NCBI RefSeq assembly: GCF_033297405.1
Contig: NW_026944234.1
Span: forward strand, 257,559-321,558
DNA from: Parathielavia appendiculata
Taxonomy: Eukaryota; Ascomycota; Sordariomycetes; Sordariales; Chaetomiaceae
DNA: 64,000 nucleotides
Reading direction: 5' to 3'
Shown here: positions 9,656 to 19,812 of the stretch, piece by piece
Layout: every line of letters begins with the position of its first letter
How positions within the stretch are numbered: the first letter of the stretch is position 1
Notes under the pieces: model-generated
The model's input: the letters and a program-made list of their open reading frames with translations, nothing else
Database searches by the model: none
What the model was told of the DNA's origin: nothing
Position numbers and translations under genes: made by a program

Positions 9656-12600
9656 TCAAAACGACCAATGGCTCTCATTAGTGAGGTCCCATTTCCCATG
9701 CTCCAGCTTGACCAGCCTTAAGTACAGGTATAGATACTCAGCTGCTTGGGGCACCTCGGAGAGCGACTCGGGGTAATCACCCACCGAACGTCCGTCCTGG
9801 TTCTTGCAGTTAATATCAACGCCCCTGCTCAGAGGCTTGAATAAGTGGCATACATGTTTGAGCTGACTGTGATCCCCGCACCAGCTTCTGCAGGAGGGCA
9901 ACGGTGGCGTGTTGCCGCTGTTGTCAAGCTGAGCAGGATCGGCTCCGGCAGCGAGGAGGGAGCGAATGCTCTGCTCTCTCATGGACCACGACGGGTCGTC
10001 AGGGCGCCGGGACCGGACAAGATAATCGTCAGCCCAATGCAGCGTCACAGCCCAATGGAGATAGCGGGCGGCAGCCGCCTGCGGGTTTCCTCGGATCCGC
10101 TGTCTGGAGAACATCCACTCGATATGGAAGGCATCCGGGTACACCAAGGCTTGCTTGAGTGGCGACATTACGCCTTGCATCCTGGTAGCACTTGTTCCAA
10201 TCGTACCGCTTGAACCGAATCGAGCCGACAGGTTGATGACTGTCAGCGCCAGCTTCCACCACCCGTACGTCAGGGCTCGGCGAATACACACGGTCGAAGG
10301 ACGATGAGGTGACCACCATGGAAAGAAAATTCAGCTCGTCTTCAGACCCGAAATTGTTGATTCCATGGACCTCAGACAAACTCCCCGAGGAGCTGGTAAG
10401 CAACAGCCCTCCTCCCTATCTTTAAACCGAGGCGCAGGAGGGCCTGCTTTGCCTATGAGTCGAAAACCCCTCTCTCAAAGCCCCTGAAACAGAGGACCTC
10501 AACGACTTCGGTTGCTATGAACAGTGCATGTGGGTTGCTGCGGCCGACTTCCAGCACATGCTTGCAGATGGGGCATACCTCCAGGGACACGCACCTGGAT
10601 ACGTCCATGCTCATTAGCGTTCTGATCAAGCGCCCATACTTTGTGACCCCCTCAAAGTCGATGTATGTGCCCTGCTCCTCGAAGCCGCCCGAACCTTCCA
10701 TCGACGTATGACCTTGCGTCTGCGGTAATCTCATCCATGGAGAGTCGGTCTGCCAGGTCGATGCGACAATGGCCCGATATGATCTCCAAGGCCGTGTTCC
10801 CCGTCGCCTTCACGATGAGCCGTAGAACGTATTCGCCCGAGGCATTCAAGTTCCACAGATCGGCGCCCCTGGCAAGCAAAAAGCGAAGAAGCTGGTTTCG
10901 ATTCCGCTCGTTGTCAATGCGGCTCCAAGGCGGTCGCCCCCCGAAAATTGAAAGAGCAAATGCAGGGGAGAGTTTCCATCTAGATCCCGGTCATCGATCC
11001 GAGCACCGGCATCCAAGAGGAGTCTAGCTATCGCCCATTTGGCAGGATAGTCGGTTGACGGAACGTTTTTCAGGTATGTTTCATGGCAGGGCAACAGCGT
11101 GCAGTTGCCCCAAACAGTTACCCCAGAATTGTCTCGCCCTGTCCGCTCGCACACTCCACAGTCAGGCAGGAGGACGGCAAGCATGAGAGGAGTCTGCCAT
11201 ATGACGCGCGCAAGTTGACATCCGCCCCGGCACGTAGGAGTGCTTCGACCGCGGCGAGATTCTGGTGCCTTACGGCGATGGAGAGCGGCGTGTCATGGGG
11301 TAGCGCAAAGTTGTACCTCTGCAGGCGGCTGACTCGGTCTTTCCCCATTGTGAGTTTAGGGAAAGGCCCTCTGTAACCAGGCGAGCGATCAGCGCGGACT
11401 GTGAGGATCTCTGCGAAGAGACGGGGTGCCAGACACCAGGTTTCCGGGGATATAGGTCGTTGTCCCTGCTGAAGTCCATGCTACAGACATGCAATAGCGA
11501 TATGTGGGTGTCGGAGTCGAAGTCGTCCTCTAATTCTGAGTCATCTTCTTCCGTTGCCTCTCTCAGAATGCCGAAGCTGACGTCGGCACCCATATCGATC
11601 AATTCATGGGCGTCTTCGAAGCGGCCGAGACGGCATGCCTCCCCGAGCGGCGTGGTTTTGAGGCTCTCGTCATCCCCAATTATCCTAGAGGTGATGTTGA
11701 TGTTGGCTCCACGGACAAGAGAGTAGGGAGCCGTTGAATCCCAGCGCTGGTTGGCATACGCATGATAAAATGCGGTCAAGCCATTCTCGTCTGGCTTGTC
11801 AACGGGCAACTCTGGGTGCGTGTCCAAGATGTACTGGACCAACCCGGTAAAACCGGCCGTGGCGGCTTGATGGAGGGCGCCGTGAGCCGGGAGACTCAAA
11901 ACGTCGAAACTGCGGGCAACTCCTGCGCCACGTGAAACGAGCAGTTTGGCGGTATCGATGCGAGACGAGCAGATGGCGATGTGAAGTGGCGTTTTGCTTC
12001 TCCAATCGCCGTGTCGAGTGCCCGCGTGGTCATGTCCATGAGCCCACGGGTCAAGTTCAGGGTCCACGAGGATCTGCCAAAGGCTGCGCGGGGAACGGCA
12101 ATTATAAAACCAGCGGCAGAAGCCGTCATTCAAGGCGCCGTGGTCCAGCAGCATGTCTATAATTCCATTGTGTCCCTCCCTGGCAGCAAGATGAAGGGCC
12201 GTGTAGGCGCACATGATGCTGCCGAATTGCACATTGGAGTCGGACCAGGAAGACAAACTGTCGGCGTCCCGAGCCGGAGGCGGAATCGGGGCCTAAGTCG
12301 GCATCCAGGTCGGATTCCCCGACTGTTTCAGCAGACATGTGATCATCAAGCTCGGAACTGGAGCTTCATGTTCGTTGACCTGCCAAGGGAGATCGACCGG
12401 CATCCTCAGCGTCGGTAGCCAAATGTCGACAAGTCTCAGTTCGGGCGCGATGTTCTTTGCATCACGTTCATCAGAGCCTCTGAGTGATGAAGCCCGCCTT
12501 TCGTCCATGGGTGGCCGGTATGAGGGGTCTTGGTTGGACCAGGCGTGCCTCGCATATTGGGTCTCGTTGATGAGGTACCAAGCAGTGCGGCGTCACGGGG

Positions 12601-12662
12601 AACGCGAAGCGATAATTGGGGCCTGCGCCGGCAGCCAGAGCAGCGGCAAGCGTGGCCGGCAA
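9656..12662 (-). pseudogene. ankyrin-repeat protein gene with multiple frame breaks
   Basis: One ankyrin-type protein can be followed from about 12662 (MPATLAAALAAGAGPNYRFA) to a stop at 9656 only by switching frame several times. The longest clean part is 12256-11270, with repeats such as YTALHLAAREGHNGIIDMLL, KTPLHIAICSSRIDTAKLL and HGALHQAATAGFTGLVQYIL. Further repeats follow in other frames: TPLSIAVRHQNLAAVEALLR (~11.3 kb), GNSPLHLLFQF then RFLLARGADLWNLNASGEY (~10.9 kb) and SIRSLLAAGADP (~9.95 kb). The change at ~10.94 kb sits at a run of six G, as expected for a single-base loss; others lie near 12.35, 12.28, 11.3 and 10.70 kb. None coincides with an obvious GT..AG intron. Either the gene is decaying or the assembly has indel errors. 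No other domain is recognised. Confidence 0.65.
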
Positions 12663-13747
12663 ATTGTATCAAGGCGAGGCACTGGGCACTGCGAATGCCG
12701 ACTCAATTCTGCTAATCGAAAGCTAAGGAAAGGAAGAGGGAGAGTATACAGGATGCGCATCTGCGACGCGTGGAGTAAGTGGGCGCACAGGCCACCCACC
12801 GATTAGGCGTAAGTCCAGGGTGCGCTTTCCGTCACAACGAGCAGAGCGTCATTGTCCGAGGCAAGGCTGCGGAAAGACCTCTCTACTATGTAAAATTACA
12901 AGATAGAAAGAAAAGAAATAGAAGCTGGAAGAGCTCTCGCATTGCAGGAGATAAATGCTAGAGCAAGTGGGGCACACGCGAGCAAGGGAAGCGCGCACCT
13001 CGACAGCAGGCGCGGTCACACAATTAGTTGAAGTACCCGAGGAACTGCACCACTAAGTTATGTACAACAGGAGACAAATAAGGCATCAGTCACGTATCCA
13101 GGCCTTGTTTATCTCCCCATTCGGCTAGCAAGCCCTCGTAATCTAGGTCCTAGGATTTGTGGGTATTGTGCTAGCTGGCGGGCGATAGTGGCAGGAAAAA
13201 GATCCTCATATATAGGCCTAACTAATCCATGCTGCTATCGCCTTCCGAATTATGTAAATTAGAGCGGCAAAATAACAGTTTTCCGTACTTCAGGGCAAAA
13301 CGCGTTTTCGATCAATAAACGCGACGCTTGGGATACCACAACCCTACTTCGAAGGACGGCGGTAAAACTCCACCAACTTGTCTACCTCTTTAAAAAAGGG
13401 TTACATTTTGGACGAGAGACGCGCTCATTGATCCCATCCACACTGGACGGATTTCTACAGTATCTCTTGAGAGTCTGCCCTGTTGGGTAAGGCGCGTCGG
13501 CTGCGCTCTTTCTTATGGGGAAGCTTCCATTTTCCAGTTGCTTCCCGAACAATAAACAAGTTAGCTGCAATATACAGATGCCAAAGAGTTCGAGTTTCTT
13601 CCGCTGAGACAGGCCGCCTACCTAAGGTACCCAAGCACCCAGGCAGGCAGGCACTTAATGACCTTACTTCCTCGCTTCACTCCTACCCCCACGTTTCCAT
13701 TCCTCCAGGGGCTCTCAGCCGATTATCGTCTCTCTGCAGTTTCGATC
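12663..13747. other. intergenic
   Basis: No gene seen. CCTACCTAAGGTACCC near 13617-13632 belongs to the GGTACC-centred motif family noted elsewhere in the window. Confidence 0.4.
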
Positions 13748-15197
13748 TCAGAAATAAGGCAGCAAGCTCGGCAGCACCCTCTCATATGCAACCCCGCTCG
13801 GCGGTTCCCTACATGCGGGCCACGGTCATGGTCAGCAAATCGACAACCCCACACCAACACAACCACAACACTGCAAGGTAGTTTACCGAAGCGAACACTC
13901 ACAGAGAAAACATATAATTCCCCCACCAGGGCCCGCCGCCCCACCACAACCACCCCGTCCACACATCCGAGTTGCTCGCCATGTAGGAGAGCATGCCCGT
14001 CAGGGCAGCGATGCACTGCGCGTTGGCGCCGCCCGCCGTCTCGCCGAGGATGGCCTTCTTGCCGTTGGCCTTGAGCCAGGCCGTCGCCTCGCGGACGCGC
14101 TCCTGCCCGATGGTGGCCGAGACGCAGGTCTCCGACGTGCCGGAGCCGTCGCGGTCGAGGTACTGGTGCATCTCGTAGACGAGCTTGTCCGTGTTGCTGC
14201 TGGCGGGGTCCTTGAGGTTGAGCAGGGCGGCGCCGTTGCCCGAGGAGACCTGCGGTTCTGTGTGTTAGGCTTGAGGCATACAAGGGTTCAAACCAAGGAA
14301 GATGGTACGAACCCATGTCCAAGCCCCCGTCCATGAGTTGCCTTCGATAAAGATCAGCTGTGACGTGGCACCTGCTGCGCGGATGCCGTCAATGGCGGCT
14401 TGGTTGAGCCGGAAGACAAGCAAGTTGTCCATGTCGTGGTACTCGTTGTTGGTATCGAAAATGACCTTGTCGTTATTGGCAAACATCCCGGCAGTGGTCG
14501 TCCACCAGGCTTTGAAGCCGTCGACGTCGGTGATGACTTGTTCATAGTACCGCCCTGCAGAGCAGAAGTTAGTAGATCCATTCATGCATCTTCACGAGGC
14601 CATGAATCGAGCAGGTAATCACCAAAGTTGTGTGGATCAATCACGGCATAAGCACCCCTGTTGGTGATGTGCGAGACAATCTAACGAAAGGATTAGATCC
14701 GGCTGAGATTGAGAAGACAAGTTGATCTCCGACTTACATCAGTGAGGCCTTGGGCATAAGCGGCGTCGACGTTGCCGGTCATTTTGTTCGGGATGAGCCG
14801 TTCCCTATAGCGTCCTATTAACGAACATGGTCTTCCTCTTAGGGCAACCCCGATCCCGAGCCCTACATCATGATTGCAACGCGAAACGTATTCATCCCCT
14901 TGCCAATGAGAGTCTGCCATTATGTCAGTACGCCTGAGTACGGTTAGAACCCCTGAGAGTGTGATACAGGAGTGACCTCACATCAATGCTTGACTTTGAA
15001 GGCCAAGTGTAGTGCTTGCCGAGCTGCCCGGGGAGAGTGTCCTTGCCAAACTCGGCGCCGGACTGATTGACGCCTACAAACCTGAACTTGCTTGCTCGTT
15101 TGTCCGTATTAGTGTCTGGCGTCGAAGCGTTAGCAACCGGAGCCGCCACGCTCGCACCGGCCACGGCGGCACCGAGAAGAAGGTTTAAGAACTTCAT
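13748..15197 (-). CDS. secreted GH5 (subfamily 5-like) endo-beta-1,4-glucanase, 7 exons
   Basis: Exons that splice in frame: 15197-14982, 14913-14867, 14804-14738, 14680-14623, 14554-14313, 14249-13903 and 13808-13748, giving 345 residues. Introns are 57-94 nt with GT..AG ends. Residues 1-19 are a signal peptide, and a Kex2-like KR at 33-34 could end a short propeptide. The catalytic domain begins SKFRFVGVNQSGAEFG. The acid/base Glu is E167 in DTNNEYHDMD and the nucleophile E280 in AILGETAGGAN; IDPHNFGRYY, IFIEGNSWTGAWTW and GWLWWGGGPWWGNYMF are family blocks. The last small exon supplies the expected SLEPPSG terminus. There is no CBM1, unlike the nearby GH10 enzyme. NEYH replaces the more usual NEPH at the acid/base. 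It should cut internal bonds of amorphous cellulose or beta-glucan outside the cell. Confidence 0.93.
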
Positions 15198-16427
15198 GAT
15201 GATCGCATCGCCGAGTCCACCTGGCTTGCTCTGGATACAGACCTCCTCAAGGCGTAACAGCCCCTTATATCATCAACCTCAGCGTTGACCACCACAGCAT
15301 CGACACAGACTCGGAAACGTCTCCTCCGTCCTTCAAGCCGGCCATAACACTGATGTTTATTAAAGTGTCCGCCATCTTCTACCATAGCGCAGATCCTTTG
15401 ACGCTCAATATGTGTCTTCGCCCTTGTCCCTACATGTAATCCAGAGAATAATAACCACCTCGGGATCTTTTGATGTGTCTACAGATCTCCAACCGCCGCC
15501 GCTACAGTGTTTCAACAGCCGGGAAGGGACAAGAGCGGATTTGTGGGGTGATTTTTACCATTTCCCTTAATGGGGTTGCTTCTTCCGCCTCCCTGATATC
15601 AGCCGAATTCGGGAGGCTTTATGTGGCGGCAGGCCGATAGGTCGCGAGTTCCAGTCACCACAGTCGAAATGGGAGTCCACAAGTAACGAGCTTCATGGAA
15701 CACCACAGATGTCGCTGAGCAACCCTCAAAATGCAACAATGAATCGGACAACGCAAGGGTATCTTTGTTTCATGTACCATAAGTTAGCTGTACCCATACT
15801 GTTTTAAACCTCCAAAGGATACAAGCGGATTGAGGCACTAAGAGGCTCCTTCCCCACTGCACCAAAGACCAACAAGCTCTAGGTGGTGATGGGAGGTTCG
15901 GTCACCCTCGGTATAAGTGAGAACATCTGTGGATCACATGTCAACCTTAGAGCCTGGCCGGGCAACTTCCTCGGCAGATGTATGTACTTACCTTGCTAGG
16001 ACGATATTCATCCTAAGCTCGACTACCTCATGTCTGCCTATCACTCCCTCTATGCACAACGTACAAAGTAACATCAAAACCTCCAGTGCTACACCCACGA
16101 TGTTGCATGCCAGGGACTCCCAAACGCCGCAACACAATCCAAATACTTCCCAAGCCTCCGTATACAAAGGAGGTCGCTGGCGCGCGGAGGGCTCTGTGCC
16201 GACCATCTGCCGCATCATGATGTCGAAAGACCACACGCAGATCGCGGCGGGTTTGGCTTCACGAGATCCTCAAGCCGGGCTATGGGAATTCTCGATCTCA
16301 AGCCGTGTTTCTTACCTTCCGGGCCTCGATGCGGCGCAGCATCTCCCCTTTCAGTCGCGAAGCAGCCAAAGCTCCCCATATCGACTCGCACCTTAATCTC
16401 TCCCAAGTTCAAAGGCCAACAACCCCT
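15198..16427. other. intergenic
   Basis: Upstream region of the endoglucanase gene and 3' flank of the GT31 gene; open frames here show no protein character. Confidence 0.4.
15264..15270 (-). promoter_or_regulatory. candidate TATA box of the GH5 gene
   Basis: ATATAAG on the minus strand, about 70 bp upstream of the endoglucanase ATG; a sensible distance for a fungal TATA element. Confidence 0.4.
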
Positions 16428-18127
16428 TCACCCTTTAACCTCAGGCCACTTAACCTTATCACAGCTCGCGCCCTGCCTCTGAATCCACGCCTGGATCCTC
16501 TCTACCATCCACCCACTCTTCACCCCAACCATCTCCCCATCCGGCTTCTTGACGGGCTTCCCCAGAACAAACGCATCCCCGATACTACACGCGCCATCCT
16601 CGTACCGAAACCGAAAACACTCGTCCCCCCCCAGGCTCTTGCACGCCGCGCGGCAGTGCTCAAACGACAAGTGCGCCATCCTTTCGTGCTCATTAAGCTC
16701 CGCGGGCTTCTTGCTCCGCTGCAGCTTCCAGTCCTCCCATGACGAATTCCGGGCAGGATCCAGATAGAAGCGGTTGTCGGCCAGGTTGTCCCAGTCGTCG
16801 CGGGAAGCGTTGAGGTAGGGGGCCACGTAGGCCGTGTAGATGTCCTTCATGAGCAGCGGGCGGGGTGGTGGTGGTGATGGCGGTGGTGGAGACCGCGTCT
16901 TGGTTGACTGTCCGTGCTGGTGGGTTATGATGGTGGTGGTGGACTGGAGGAGGTGGCGGCGCTCGAACTGCCAGAAGGTGTTGAGCTCCTCGGCGTTCAT
17001 GTGGTGCATGGTCACGATCGGGTGGCACCAGTGGGTCGGGCCGAAAGGGAGCGTGGAGGGCTTCTCGCCGTTGATGGTAGGCCACTGGGACTGGGTGTTA
17101 GCAAATCTTGGGCGGCTGGGATTAGGATGAGGCACAGAGAGAGGATGTCTTCGCGGTGTGGGGGGAAACAAAAGCCGGCAACACCCACCATCTGCTGAAC
17201 GGCCACCTCCGTCTTGGCCTTGAGGGCGAGCGCGAACAGGTAATCCCCACAGCACTCGTTCTTCGCGCGCACGTCGTACTCATTCCCGACGCCCGGGTGT
17301 TTCCCAACGAACTCCTCCATGGCGGCCTTGCTGACGATGTATCCCGAGCCGCCGTGGGCAAAGTTGAAGTTGTTGATGACGGTGACGCTCCCCAGGTACA
17401 GCTTCTCAGCCGGGTCCAGCGTCTTCAGCCACTGCATCAGGTTCGGCCACAGGACGTACGTATCGGCATCGATGAACAGGTACCAGTCATAGCCCGGGCG
17501 CATGGCATACGTCTTCTCAGCTATGTGGATGTTCTTGTATTTGTCCAGGGCCCAGCCCTCGTCGGCCGGGTTGCCCAGCTTGTTGCAGCTGTCCTGGTTG
17601 ACCACGCACCACTTCTGGCGGCGGTACAGGTCAAAGTCCTGGTTTCCCTCCTGGGCCTCGGGCAGCACAGTCGAGAGGCTGTCGTGGATCTGCTGGCCGG
17701 CGATGTTCTGATCCATGTCGCTGAAGATGAGGAAGTCGGGCAAGCACCGGAGGGTGGTCATCAGGTGGGTTGGCACGCGCGCAAAGGCCTCGGAGGCGCC
17801 CGTCTTCATGACCAGCAGCACATTGCTAGTGTCTGGGAAGCCCTCACATGCCGGATCAGTAGGTGCGTTGGTAGGTGGTGGAAGAAGTCCAGGAGGAGGA
17901 GAAGGAGGAGGTTCCTCGAAAGCGCCTTGGGGCGCATGATGGCTCCTGTGAGGGTCGCTGGGGTAATATGGTTCGTCCAAGCCGTACCAGGCTCCTATCC
18001 TCGCAGTGTAAAGGACGGCGAGGATGGTGATGGCCGTCACGGCGAGGGGGATGGAGGATTTTCGGCTCAGCATCTTGACAGTCGGACAGCTGCGCTCTAG
18101 GCCTTGGAGGGGCTTTAGCGCAATCAT
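16428..18127 (-). CDS. GT31-type glycosyltransferase, type II membrane protein, 2 exons
   Basis: Exons 18127-17189 and 17084-16428 join in phase 0 across a 104-nt GT..AG intron, giving 531 residues (VQQM then WPTINGEKPS). A short basic N-terminus precedes one membrane anchor (~residues 26-44, IPLAVTAITILAVLYTARI), then a Pro-rich stem, as in Golgi type II enzymes. The catalytic domain carries the metal-binding DxD in WYLFIDADTYVLWP, the Fringe-like NFAHGGSGYIVSKAAMEEF and NECCGDYLFALAL blocks, and THWCHPIVTMHHM. The C-terminus holds a Cys-rich CRAACKSLGGDECFRFRYED segment resembling an Apple/PAN module. Family knowledge: fungal GT31 proteins are putative beta-1,3-type transferases using UDP-sugars for glycoprotein or wall glycans. 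Donor and acceptor are unknown. A second Met at residue 19 could be the real start. Confidence 0.88.
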
Positions 18128-19812
18128 CAGGCTGTAGCTAAGCCGATAGCACGCATTTCTTTTGATTCCCCGATTAGCCTCATGAGCAGATTCCGGCAGT
18201 GTGGTCCGCGAAGGCGATAGTTAAGGTTAAAACAGAATGGAAAGACATGTCTCGAGTCAGCCCAAAGGAGCTGGGGTGATTAGCGACCATCCCCACAGCC
18301 AGGCCGCCGAGGGACCCGTTGAAGCGAAATACGAGTCCGCACCCTCAGCTTCCCGGAACTCGTGTTGCAATCCGGCACCACATCTCTCTGTCCAGGTGTC
18401 GGTGGCAATGATTGGGGCCAAGCAGCAGGGTCCCGATAGCGCCAAGGGACGCCAATGCTTATCCTGCACATGCTTCGCAACATGTGCATCTTGTGGTGCA
18501 GAAATACGACTGCGAGGTTTTTAGCACAGGGGAATCGCCCGTAATCTGATCTGTTGGTGACGATCGGATGGAGTCCCGTGTCAGTGCGTGGCTTTAACGT
18601 TGGAAAGGACAATGGACCCTGCGGTCTGGGCTCAGCTTGGTCGGGTTGGGCCAGGTTCTTCCAGGTTGACTTTTGCCCCGAAAAGGCCTAACACATCGGG
18701 TATGTGCCCTCACCGGAGAACGGACCTGAAGCAATCCAGACTCGGCAAGTCGGTTTACATCGATTGGGCGGCGCACGGAGCCAAAGGGAACTCGATTCGG
18801 TGCCCCGAGGTCCGACTTTCCCTATCTTCTTGCTTTGGAAAGCATGATGGGGGTTGCATGTGGAGGCTGGCGAAAGTTCCTCCGAGTCCCTCTCAGCACG
18901 CCATATCTAAAATCTGGATAGTGACCCAGAACCCCGAAGCCCGATCTGGCCCTGGCCGCCCACACCACGAAAAGACATAAAAAGCAAGCCCAACAAGGTG
19001 ATCGGATCGTGCCTTTTACGTACAACTGATGTCCATGCCGCTTTATCAGAACGTTGTTCAATCCCAGAATATGGACCTTCAACTGCAAAGTCGGGTGCTA
19101 CCGGCTGACTGGCACCTTCCTGAAAAAAAGTTAAAACAATCAGAGCCAGGTAAACCCGGTTGGTGGGTGGGAATCCGACCGAGGTCCACCGTGGCTCGCG
19201 TGGCCCGTTGTCGATCTTGTCTACGGATATAAAAGACGAATCTCTGGCATTGTTTGTTCCATGGACTGGAAGTCAATCCATTCTGCGCATATTTCAACCC
19301 TGTTCTTCCCTCCGCTTCCTGTCGGCTTCGTTGCTGACCCGAGAAACGCCACATGCATCCCAGCAGCCAGATATGTAACCTCAACCGAGCACCAAGACGG
19401 ATTTGACGGCATGTGGCCCGCTATCGCCGAACCGCTTTCAGACCCAGCGGCCTAAAAGGGACAATGCTAAGGCCCAATCGGCATCCGACGGGAGCTTCCG
19501 AAATAGCAACACCATGAATGGATGATTTGGGGCACATTTACGCTTATTCAGGCCACAAGGAAGAAGTATAGAGTAGCGCAACGATCTGACGGCACAGGTC
19601 AAGGACAGGAGCTTGAATACTAAAGAATTCGCCCGCTTCTGACAGATCGATGACATTGATGTCTACGAGATATCGCCGGAGTGGCGGAGGGAAAAGAGAT
19701 GACATATACCCCACAACCGCAAGTGGGAACTGGCATGCGCAGTCCGCTCCGGGTGAGCCGGCCCAACGACTGAACGACAAGAGCCGAAGACACCCGGTCG
19801 ACAAAATCGCCG
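18128..19812. other. intergenic
   Basis: Promoter side of the GT31 gene and 3' flank of the disrupted gene that follows; no supportable gene. Confidence 0.4.

Noticed and set aside
17156..18100. Long open frame (314 codons) on the + strand opposite the GT31 gene
   Set aside because: Antisense frame without motifs; a by-product of GC-rich codon use in the real gene.
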